From positions 9,238,001 to 9,302,000 of the forward strand of contig NZ_CP102770.1 of assembly GCF_038561935.1 (NCBI RefSeq): a stretch of DNA of 64,000 bases. Reading direction: 5' to 3'. Under the pieces are notes generated by a model, which searched no databases, was not told where the DNA came from, and was given only the letters and a program-made list of their open reading frames with translations. A program made the translations under genes and the position numbers. Origin of the DNA: Myxococcus stipitatus (GTDB lineage: Bacteria > Myxococcota > Myxococcia > Myxococcales > Myxococcaceae). Below are positions 31,436 through 38,076 of the stretch, in pieces; position 1 is the stretch's first letter, and each line of letters starts with the position of its first letter.

Positions 31436-32178
31436 CGCTTCGCGCGGAAGGTGAGCACCAGGGTGTCCCGGTGCCCCGTGCCCTCCAGCGGTTGGATGGG
31501 CGTGCTCTCGTGGATGACACGCTCGTCGTCGAGCAGCAGCGCGGACCAGGGCTCCGTCAGGGTGAAGCGGATGCCGTTGGGGCCGTCGGCCTCGAAGACG
31601 CGCGTCTCTCCGCCCTTGATGCCCTGGCGGCCGATGAGCAGCACCGCGACCAGGTCCACGCCGTCGCGGTGCGCGCCCTCGGGCGTGGGGCGGCCGATGC
31701 CGTCCGTCGTGTCGATGCGGAACTGATGCGACTCCACGTACCAGGGCTGCTCACCCTTCAGCGCGGAGGCACAGGTGGCGAGGCGGCTGAGCAGCCTCGG
31801 CCACTCGGGCTGGGCGGCGACGGCGGCGCTCATCGGCTCGAACCAGCGCTCCAGGCCGCCGTGCAGGGCGTTGTACTCGACGGGCTGCCAGTGCGCGCGG
31901 TGCGGCACCGATGTGACGGTGTCTCCGTCCACGACGAAGCACGAGTGGCGCCGCGAGCGATAGCGGCCACCGTCGCGCAGGTAGCCATCGGCGGGAAGGT
32001 CATTCCAGGTGGGCCGCCAGAGGTCCAGCGTGGGGGCGGGGATGCCCACCAGCTCGGACAGGCCCGCGCGGTCCAGGACCGCATAACCCCTGTCACGCAG
32101 GGCGGGAAGGACAGCGGAGGGAGCGGATACAGGCGGAGAGAAGCTCATGGTCGCGCAGGCGTCGTGAAACCGAGACAT
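31420..32178 (-). CDS. 2OG-Fe(II) dioxygenase family protein
   Basis: A 252-residue protein of the 2OG-Fe dioxygenase family (PF10014-like). ATG at 32178 is preceded by GGAAGGA; ATG at 32148 is an alternative, and a longer frame to 32292 would overlap the LysR gene. The iron-binding facial triad is visible: HRD in EGAHRDGVDLVAVLL (about residue 170) and His in DDERVIHESTPI (about 220), followed by HRDTLVLTF whose Arg would bind the 2-oxoglutarate carboxylate. Such enzymes hydroxylate amino acids or peptides (some free Ile/Leu). It is the downstream neighbour of the LysR gene on the same strand with a 91-bp gap, so the two may be co-regulated. Substrate unknown. Confidence 0.88.
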   Translation of the reverse strand: MSRFHDACATMSFSPPVSAPSAVLPALRDRGYAVLDRAGLSELVGIPAPTLDLWRPTWNDLPADGYLRDGGRYRSRRHSCFVVDGDTVTSVPHRAHWQPVEYNALHGGLERWFEPMSAAVAAQPEWPRLLSRLATCASALKGEQPWYVESHQFRIDTTDGIGRPTPEGAHRDGVDLVAVLLIGRQGIKGGETRVFEADGPNGIRFTLTEPWSALLLDDERVIHESTPIQPLEGTGHRDTLVLTFRAKRFQGP

Positions 32179-32269
32179 CGTCCTTCCGGACACCGCCGTC
32201 AACACCACTTCCATGCCTTGCTCGTCGGTGCTCCAACCGACAAGCCCGCCTCCCGGGCAGCCGGACGCG

Positions 32270-33190
32270 TCACGCCGTGCTCGCCAGCTCATCGAAGGCC
32301 CGGAGGAAGCGCTGCTCGAGCACCTCCAGGAAGGCGCGCACCTTGGGGGACAGGTTTCGCGCGCTGGGATAGAGGGCGTGCCACTCCACGGGCGGCGGCG
32401 CGTAGGCGTCCAGCACCGAGCGCAGCTTCCCGGCGAGCACCGCCGGACGCGCGAAGGACTCCGGCAGGCGGGTGATGCCGTGCCCCGCCACCGCGAGGTC
32501 TCGCAGGAGCACGAAGCTGTTGACTCGCATCCGCTCCTTCACGCGGATGGCCACCTTGCGGCGGCCCTGGGCGAAGTCCCACTGCGCGGGCTGATGCTTC
32601 GTGCTCATGACCAGGCAGTCGTGGGACGCGAGGTCCTCGGGGCGCCGGAGGCGGCCCTTGCGGCGGAGGTACGAGGGGCTCGCGTACAGCTTCAAGCCTC
32701 CGGACATCGTGAAGCGGAGCGACTTGAGGGACGAGTCCGGGAGCGGCCCGGGACGCAGCGCGAGGTCGAAGCCCTCGTTGACCAGGTCGACGTAGCGGTC
32801 CGTCAGCTCCACGTCGACGTGCACCTCCGGATAGCGCTCGAGGTACTCGGAGAGGATGCCGCGCAGCAGGAGCTGGCCGGGCTCGAACAGCATCGCGATG
32901 CGCAGCCGTCCGGAGGGACGGGCGCGGGTGTCGAGCACGTGCTGTCCCGCTTCGTGGAGCTGCGAGAGCGCGGGCTGGGCCTGGGCGTAGAAGGCGGTCC
33001 CCACCTCGGTCAGCTTCAACGTCCGCGTCGTGCGCTCCAGCAGCCTCGCGCCCAGCGAGTCCTCCAGCTGCGCCACCTTCAGGCTCACCGTGGACTTGGA
33101 CATGCCGAGCACCTTCGCCGCCGCGCGGAAGCTGCGGGAGTCCACCACCTGCACGAAGACGGCGATGAGGTCCAAGGCTCGAAGGTCCAT
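32270..33190 (-). CDS. LysR-family transcriptional regulator
   Basis: A 306-residue LTTR. Start at ATG 33190 (MDLRALDLIAVFVQVVD). The N-terminal winged helix-turn-helix is SFRAAAKVLGMSKSTVSLKVAQLEDSLGARLLERTTRTLKL-like, with the usual LERTTR and LT..G ends; the effector domain follows (RLRIAMLFEPGQLLLRGIL ... LYASPSYLRRKG). It belongs to the CrgA/aminoadipate-type group judged by the ..ARPSGRLR linker. It is divergent from the SnoaL-like gene (100-bp gap), the classical arrangement for an LTTR controlling its neighbour. The stretch around 33190-33290 should contain its operator, but I cannot pick one T-N11-A site with confidence. Confidence 0.95.
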   Translation of the reverse strand: MDLRALDLIAVFVQVVDSRSFRAAAKVLGMSKSTVSLKVAQLEDSLGARLLERTTRTLKLTEVGTAFYAQAQPALSQLHEAGQHVLDTRARPSGRLRIAMLFEPGQLLLRGILSEYLERYPEVHVDVELTDRYVDLVNEGFDLALRPGPLPDSSLKSLRFTMSGGLKLYASPSYLRRKGRLRRPEDLASHDCLVMSTKHQPAQWDFAQGRRKVAIRVKERMRVNSFVLLRDLAVAGHGITRLPESFARPAVLAGKLRSVLDAYAPPPVEWHALYPSARNLSPKVRAFLEVLEQRFLRAFDELASTA

Positions 33191-33289
33191 TGTCCCTGAG
33201 ATTAGGACAGAGCTTCCTGGAATGGTGGATTGTCCGAGGGCCTTGCGACTCGCATGTTGTGGGCCACACACGCCACACGAGGAGTCGAC

Positions 33290-33739
33290 ATGGAGCCCAC
33301 GCAAGGGTTTGACGAAGCCGGTGTCCTGGCCGCGGTGGAGCGCGTCCGCGATGCGCTGAAGGACATGGATGCGCGGCGCCTGGCCGCATGCTTCGCGGAG
33401 GACGCGGACTTCAATGCGCCGCCGGGGACGTGGCTGCGCGGACGCAAGGCCATCGAGGAGACGCATGAGGTCATCTTCTCGCCCACGCCCCAGCCGGGAC
33501 GCGTGAGCTTCGCCCAGGCGAAGTCCACGACGCGCATCCTGGGCGTCCGCTTCCTGCGCCCCGATGTGGCGGTGGTGGATTGGGAGTGGACCCAGACCGG
33601 CGCGACGTTCGACGGACAGCCCTGGCCGGACCGGCGCGGCATGTTGTCCATGGTGTGGACGCGCGACGAGGACGCCGAGTGGCGGGTGCGCGTCTGGCGG
33701 AACAAGGACTACGCGCAGCTCGTGGGGGCGCCCAAGTAG
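33290..33739 (+). CDS. SnoaL-like/NTF2-fold protein (SgcJ/EcaC type)
   Basis: A 149-residue protein. ATG 33290 has GAGGAG upstream. The NTF2-like cone fold pattern is typical: an N-terminal helix pair (AVERVRDALKDMDARRLAACFAEDADF), then GTWLRGRKAIEE and a beta-sheet with VRFLRPDVAVVDWEWTQ and a final WRVRVWRNKD strand. Members are small enzymes or ligand-binding proteins (DUF4440/SgcJ). It is the likely target of the divergent LysR regulator. Its 3' end overlaps the convergent gene by 31 bp. Function unknown. Confidence 0.85.
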   Translation: MEPTQGFDEAGVLAAVERVRDALKDMDARRLAACFAEDADFNAPPGTWLRGRKAIEETHEVIFSPTPQPGRVSFAQAKSTTRILGVRFLRPDVAVVDWEWTQTGATFDGQPWPDRRGMLSMVWTRDEDAEWRVRVWRNKDYAQLVGAPK

Positions 33740-34332
33740 CGCTCCAGCGTCTCATCGACGGCGCGGCGCCAATCCAACGCGAGCGCCTCGTAGGTGCCGA
33801 GGACCCGCTCATCTCGCAGCAGGTCCTCGGAGGAGCACGACAGGTAGGTGCGGCAGGCGTCCTCCAGCGCTTCGCGCAGCCACTGGATGAAGCGCGCGGA
33901 GACGTCGTTCCGGACCTTGGCGCTCTCGGCGTGGAACCCATCGAGATAGGTCCGCGCGAGCACCGCCATGTGGAGCTGCCAGCCCAGCATGAGGCAGTAG
34001 AGGTCCGCGTATCTCCGGGAGGGCTCGCCCGGGTCCCGCGCCTCCATCACCTGGATGAGCTGGAACATCCACTCCTTCACCCGAGGCTCGGAGACTTCGA
34101 GCACGGCGAAGATCGAGGTCCGATTCCCCTCCACCCGATACACGAGGTCTTCATTCCCGACCTCGTCCAACAGCCACGACGCGAGCCCCTCGGCGTGCTC
34201 CGAGAACTCCGCGATGCGGTCATCCACGGACCCCAGCACGGTGAGGTCGACGCTCTCGAAGGGGCGGAAGAAGATGTGAATCACCCACCAGGCGAAGCCA
34301 CATCCCAGGAAGTACCTGTGCTGTTCCTTCAT
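33709..34332 (-). CDS. Unknown protein, 207 residues
   Basis: Start at ATG 34332 (MKEQHRYFLGCGFAWW). One weak hydrophobic segment lies near the N-terminus (GCGFAWWVIHIFF); the rest is soluble and helical, rich in Glu/Leu/Arg, with LGWQLHMAVLARTYLDGFHAES and WLREALEDACRTYLSC. No known motif recognised. It is downstream of the DUF2156 gene on the same strand with a 26-bp gap, so they probably form an operon. Its last 31 bases overlap the convergent SnoaL-like gene. It may be a membrane-associated partner of the DUF2156 protein. Confidence 0.75.
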   Translation of the reverse strand: MKEQHRYFLGCGFAWWVIHIFFRPFESVDLTVLGSVDDRIAEFSEHAEGLASWLLDEVGNEDLVYRVEGNRTSIFAVLEVSEPRVKEWMFQLIQVMEARDPGEPSRRYADLYCLMLGWQLHMAVLARTYLDGFHAESAKVRNDVSARFIQWLREALEDACRTYLSCSSEDLLRDERVLGTYEALALDWRRAVDETLERYLGAPTSCA

Positions 34333-34358
34333 CGCCCCTGCCTCCCGCGCACCTCGGA

Positions 34359-35735
34359 CTAGCGTGCGGGCAATCGGAAGTCTCTCGCGCGGAGGAGCAG
34401 TGCCGAGGCCGTCGCGGGCGCCAACACGGCGGCGGTGATGACGAGCCAGTCCACGGGCCCTCGTGCGCGGGGGACATTGTAGGTCGCGGCCTGCACGAAG
34501 GTGAGACATGCATCCGCGGCGGTGAGCCCCACCAGCGCGGTGGCCAGCCCCTCCCGCCAGCGGCGCACCAGGGAGAAGAGCCCCGCCGCCAGCGCCACGT
34601 CGAACAGCACCCAACCCCACTGCACGCTCATGGAGGGAAACCACTGCGCTGTCGCGGGCAGCGCGAGCATCGCCGTCCAGGGCACGAGCAGCACGGCCAG
34701 CGCATGCACCAGGAGGCGGGGCCGCCTCAACAGCGTGGCTAGACCGAAGCGCACGAGGCCCCCTCGCGCGAAGGCGCGAAGTGCGTCGTACATGGCCAGG
34801 GCTCCGCCACGGGGCTCGGGATAGGCGAGATAGAGGGGCACCCAGCTGTCCGGGCGGAACTTCGCCTTGAAGGCGCGCAGGCCCTCGAAGTCGAACAGGG
34901 GTCTGCCGCATGTGCGGGCCAATCGCAGCCATGGACGCACGGGTCCCGCGAGGGGGGCCAGGCCGAGCGTCACGTAGCGACGGCCCTCGGCGGCGGCGGC
35001 GCGCATGGCGGCGTCGACCAGGGCTTCCGCGGTGCCATTGGGGGCCTCGGGGTCTCTCAGGAGGTCCTGGAGGAACCAGCCGTCACGCGCGTAGACGGGG
35101 GAGACCAGGAGGAAGCCCACGAACTGGCCCTTCACCTCCGCGGCGAAGGCGCGTCGCTCGCGTGCGAAGGTGTCCGGGGACAGCCGCACGAGGAAGCCCA
35201 TGGGGGCCATGCGGCGCGACGCGAGCCAGCGCTGCTTCAATCGCTCCAGCGCCTGGCGTGTGGGGTGCGACTCATCCTCCAGGTCCGCCGCTGGAATCTC
35301 GCGCACCACCACCCCGTGCGAGCGCGCGCGGCGGAGCTGCTCACGCAGGCTGCGACTGCCACGCACCACGGTGTCCCAGCGCGAGGGCTCCCACACGGGC
35401 TGCTCGCCGATGGCGAGTGACTCCATGGGAGCCCACTGGGTCAGCCGAGGCTCGGTGGCGAAGAAGCACACGCGCCTGCCCGCGCGGCGAGCCGCGTCCT
35501 GGAAGCCCTGGACCGCACGAGAGAGAGAATCCTCCGAGGTGATGGGTGCACCCGCCGCGACCCACGCGCCCCCTGTGTCCACGTAGGCGACGAAGGCGTC
35601 TCCCGCGGGGTCGAACCAGTAGCGGAAGCCCGGCATCAGCACCTGGAAGGACGTGGCGTTCCAACCGAACCGGCGCAGCAGCTCCAGCGCCCGCGCTCGC
35701 TCCTCGTCACTCCCTGACTCCCCTACGGCGACCAT
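34359..35735 (-). CDS. DUF2156 acyltransferase-like protein with C-terminal membrane domain
   Basis: A 458-residue protein. Residues about 1-320 match DUF2156, the GNAT-like catalytic domain of lysylphosphatidylglycerol synthase MprF. They have FQVLMPGFRYWFDPAGDAFVAYVDTGGAWVAAGAPI at the start, then WEPSRWDTVVRGSRSLREQLRRA and GRRYVTLGLAPLAG..FDFEGLRAFKAKF. The last 120 residues form three or four membrane helices (LLVHALAVLLVPWTAML, WGWVLFDVALAAGLFSL, WLVITAAVLAPATASALLL). Here the membrane part follows the catalytic part, the reverse of MprF, where the flippase precedes it. It may modify phospholipids or another membrane substrate with an aminoacyl group; I cannot tell which. Monocistronic or first of a two-gene operon. 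Confidence 0.85.
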   Translation of the reverse strand: MVAVGESGSDEERARALELLRRFGWNATSFQVLMPGFRYWFDPAGDAFVAYVDTGGAWVAAGAPITSEDSLSRAVQGFQDAARRAGRRVCFFATEPRLTQWAPMESLAIGEQPVWEPSRWDTVVRGSRSLREQLRRARSHGVVVREIPAADLEDESHPTRQALERLKQRWLASRRMAPMGFLVRLSPDTFARERRAFAAEVKGQFVGFLLVSPVYARDGWFLQDLLRDPEAPNGTAEALVDAAMRAAAAEGRRYVTLGLAPLAGPVRPWLRLARTCGRPLFDFEGLRAFKAKFRPDSWVPLYLAYPEPRGGALAMYDALRAFARGGLVRFGLATLLRRPRLLVHALAVLLVPWTAMLALPATAQWFPSMSVQWGWVLFDVALAAGLFSLVRRWREGLATALVGLTAADACLTFVQAATYNVPRARGPVDWLVITAAVLAPATASALLLRARDFRLPAR

Positions 35736-36058
35736 GTACCTCGGACTCCTCGTGCAGGACGTGGCTCAGCGTCCCATCAAGTCTCGACCCGTGAAGAGGT
35801 GATGACAAGGCGAGATGACGGACAGGCACTGCCTCGACTGGGTGCCCCCGGAGTCACTTCATGGGCAACGTCGATGATGAGCCCTCCTTGCATTTGCAGG
35901 CTCTGCGCCCGAACACAAACGCGCAGCCCGACGGTGTCAGGAGTCCCGGGCAACCCATCGCCCACCCTCTCTACTCACCGAGGCCAGCGATACCGCGCCA
36001 GCTTGCATTCCAGACTTAGCAGAGTTACCTCGTTTTATTCGTGCGACGCCCCCAACAC
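35736..36058. other. Intergenic region upstream of the toxin gene
   Basis: About 320 bp between two divergent genes. No gene or RNA recognised. The end near the toxin gene is AT-rich (AGAGTTACCTCGTTTTATTC at 36020-36039) and probably contains its promoter. Confidence 0.5.
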
Positions 36059-36685
36059 ATGCTCCGCACGAGTGTGCTTGTGCTGCTCACCTGCATTGGG
36101 TGCGGGTCGGCCACCGTTGGCGCGTCCGCAGGAGCGCTTCCCGCAACCGCGCGATGGGTCGGGCCTACCCTTCCGTCACCCGACGGTGGGACGGTGCAGA
36201 CAGTCATCTACTACGGCCCGTGGAGCTGCAATGCCACGTACATGGCGCAGTGCGAGCGACGATGCGCAGCGGAGGGCCATTCGCTGCTGGGCTGCATCTG
36301 GGTGGCGGACATCAAGGGAGACTGGACAGGACGCTTCCTGGGGCTTCCCGCCAAGGCAGGGACTCGTCATGGAGTGAAACACTGTTGCTGCAGTTACCCA
36401 GAAGTGGGGAACACCGAGGACCTCCGGCGGCTCTGGGACAATGCTCGCAGGGGGTTCAGGCGAGACTGGGCCACGGAGTTCGGTTCATGGCCCCAATCCG
36501 GTGGGCGCAACTGGCCTGGCCATCACATCCACGACCTGCTCCATGGGGGCGCCCCTGTCGCGCGAAACAACGTCCTTCCAGTTCCAGACGATGTCCACAA
36601 ACTCCTCAACGATGCCTACCCAGCCTGCTACTCCAGAGACCCACGGTGGCTCGGAGTGGGCCCCATGAAGCCGTACGTGGACTGA
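36059..36685 (+). CDS. Lipoprotein toxin with HNH-like nuclease C-terminus (SitA-like candidate)
   Basis: A 208-residue lipoprotein. ATG 36059 yields a signal with lipobox VLLTCIGC (Cys about 14); a start at 36041 would add six residues. The middle has five or six Cys (WSCNATY, CERRCAAEG, GCIW, CCCSY). The C-terminal 70 residues form a nuclease-like module, NWPGHHIHDLLHGGAPV..NNVLPVPDDVH, resembling an HNH/beta-beta-alpha-metal site with His-His, Gly-Gly, Asn and a final His. A YPACY and PMKPYVD tail closes it. A gene for an SMI1-type protein follows after two bases. A lipoprotein signal, C-terminal nuclease and adjacent immunity gene is the architecture of the SitA toxins exchanged through outer-membrane fusion in Myxococcus. 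Assignment to SitA is inference. Confidence 0.82.
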   Translation: MLRTSVLVLLTCIGCGSATVGASAGALPATARWVGPTLPSPDGGTVQTVIYYGPWSCNATYMAQCERRCAAEGHSLLGCIWVADIKGDWTGRFLGLPAKAGTRHGVKHCCCSYPEVGNTEDLRRLWDNARRGFRRDWATEFGSWPQSGGRNWPGHHIHDLLHGGAPVARNNVLPVPDDVHKLLNDAYPACYSRDPRWLGVGPMKPYVD

Positions 36686-36687
36686 CG

Positions 36688-37164
36688 ATGACGATGGATG
36701 AACTCCTCGGCGAACTCTCACGCGCCCACCACCCTCACCCGCCAGCAACCTCGGCGGAGATTGCCGAATTCGAGTCACGCGTCGGCTGGAAGCTCGACGA
36801 CGCGCTGCGAGCGTTCTACCTCCACTGCAACGGCGCCGAGCTCTTCGAGCCTCTCCCCGATGCGCGCTACATCATCCTTCCCCTCGCGAAGATTCGGCGC
36901 GCTCGCGTCGCGATATTCGGACGGGATGAGGACTCCGCAGGGCCGCCTGACTTGTGGACGCTCGTTGATGCCCAGGACGGCGAGTGGGCACTCCTGGACA
37001 CAAGCGCTGGCTCCGGTCCGTATCCACTCCTCGACGCGTGGCACGAGACCTTCCCCAACCGGTGCCGCCCCATCGCCACTTCGTTCCGCGAGTTCCTCGC
37101 ACGTGCCCTCGCGGGAGGGGACCAGCTCTACTGGCTCAACGAAGACGGACCGCCCGAGTCCTGA
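36688..37164 (+). CDS. SMI1/KNR4-family immunity protein
   Basis: A 158-residue cytoplasmic protein, ATG two bases after the toxin stop. The SMI1/KNR4 pattern is clear: an N-terminal helix (MDELLGELSRAHHPHPPATSAEIAEFESRVG), WKLDDALRAFYLHCNGAELF (the conserved LP..F..F....NG.....L-like core), then ILPLAKIRRARVAIFG and a WTLVDAQDGEWALLDT strand pair, ending with SFREFLARALAGGDQLYWL. SMI1 superfamily proteins commonly neutralise the nuclease toxin encoded next to them. It is convergent with mtgA (6-bp gap). The pair is the only such toxin/immunity unit in the window. Confidence 0.9.
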   Translation: MTMDELLGELSRAHHPHPPATSAEIAEFESRVGWKLDDALRAFYLHCNGAELFEPLPDARYIILPLAKIRRARVAIFGRDEDSAGPPDLWTLVDAQDGEWALLDTSAGSGPYPLLDAWHETFPNRCRPIATSFREFLARALAGGDQLYWLNEDGPPES

Positions 37165-37170
37165 ACCCGG

Positions 37171-38025
37171 CTACGTGTCGTCGCCCCCGTCCTCCTCGGC
37201 CGCCTCCGCGCTGGCGGCGGGCGTGCGGCCCAGGAGCCGGTCGATGTCTCCTCGCGCGTCGCTGGCCTCCGCGTTGGAGATGCGCCCCACCGACTCGAGC
37301 TGGTCCACAATCCAGTGGGCCCGCTTCCACAGCGCCCGAGAGCCCGAGGACGGTGAGCGCTTCCGAGGCGCCGGCAGCATCGCCGCGAGGATGGCCCCCT
37401 GCCCGATGGAGAGCTGCGACGCGGACACCCCGAAGTGCTCGCGCGCCCCCGCCTCGATTCCGTAGACGCCGTTCCCCCACTCGATGACGTTGAGATACAG
37501 CGTGAGGATGCGCTTCTTCGTGAGCGCGTCCTCCAACCTGCGCGCCAGCACCAGCTCCTTCACCTTGCGGAACAAGCTCCGGTCCGTCGACAACCAGAGG
37601 TTCTTCGCGAGCTGCTGGGTGATGGTCGAAGCCCCTCGCCCCAGCCTCCCCTTCTCCCACGCCTCCTCCAGCGCCCGGCGCACCTCCGTCGTGTCCAACC
37701 CCTCGTGCCCGTAGAAGCCCGCGTCCTCCGACACCAACACGGACGCCACCGCGGTCTTCGAGACCGCTCCCAACGACACCCAGTGCTGCCGTCGCCGGAC
37801 CTTCTTGCCCGCCTCGCGTGCCTCCTCGGCACGCTGCTCCATCAGCGCCGTCGACTTCGGATTCTCCCGCTCGAAGGCCGTCGCCTCCGGCAGCGTGGCG
37901 TACTCGTACACACCGAAGCCGAGCAGCAGCACCACCCCCGCCAGCAGCACCTTGAAACGCCACGCCTTGCGGCGCGGCGGCGGCACGACAGCAGACGGCT
38001 CGGGGCGTCCATCCAGGGTCGACAT
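37171..38025 (-). CDS. mtgA: Monofunctional peptidoglycan glycosyltransferase
   Basis: A 284-residue GT51 enzyme that polymerises lipid II into glycan strands on the outer face of the inner membrane. ATG at 38025 (MSTLDGRPE) starts a basic N-terminus followed by one membrane anchor (VLLAGVVLLLGFGVYEY). The GT51 motifs are present: EDAGFYGHEGLD (catalytic Glu, motif 1), GRGASTITQQLAKNLWL (motif 2), KVKELVLARRLEDALTKKRILTLYLNVIEWGNGVYGIEAGAREHF (motifs 3-4) and LPAPRKRSP (motif 5). There is no transpeptidase domain. It lies 51 bp downstream of the MASE1 kinase gene on the same strand. Length is typical. Confidence 0.96.
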   Translation of the reverse strand: MSTLDGRPEPSAVVPPPRRKAWRFKVLLAGVVLLLGFGVYEYATLPEATAFERENPKSTALMEQRAEEAREAGKKVRRRQHWVSLGAVSKTAVASVLVSEDAGFYGHEGLDTTEVRRALEEAWEKGRLGRGASTITQQLAKNLWLSTDRSLFRKVKELVLARRLEDALTKKRILTLYLNVIEWGNGVYGIEAGAREHFGVSASQLSIGQGAILAAMLPAPRKRSPSSGSRALWKRAHWIVDQLESVGRISNAEASDARGDIDRLLGRTPAASAEAAEEDGGDDT

Positions 38026-38076
38026 CGGCGCCGTGCATAGCACGCCCCCGTGCCCGCTTCCCCAGCGAGCCCCCCT

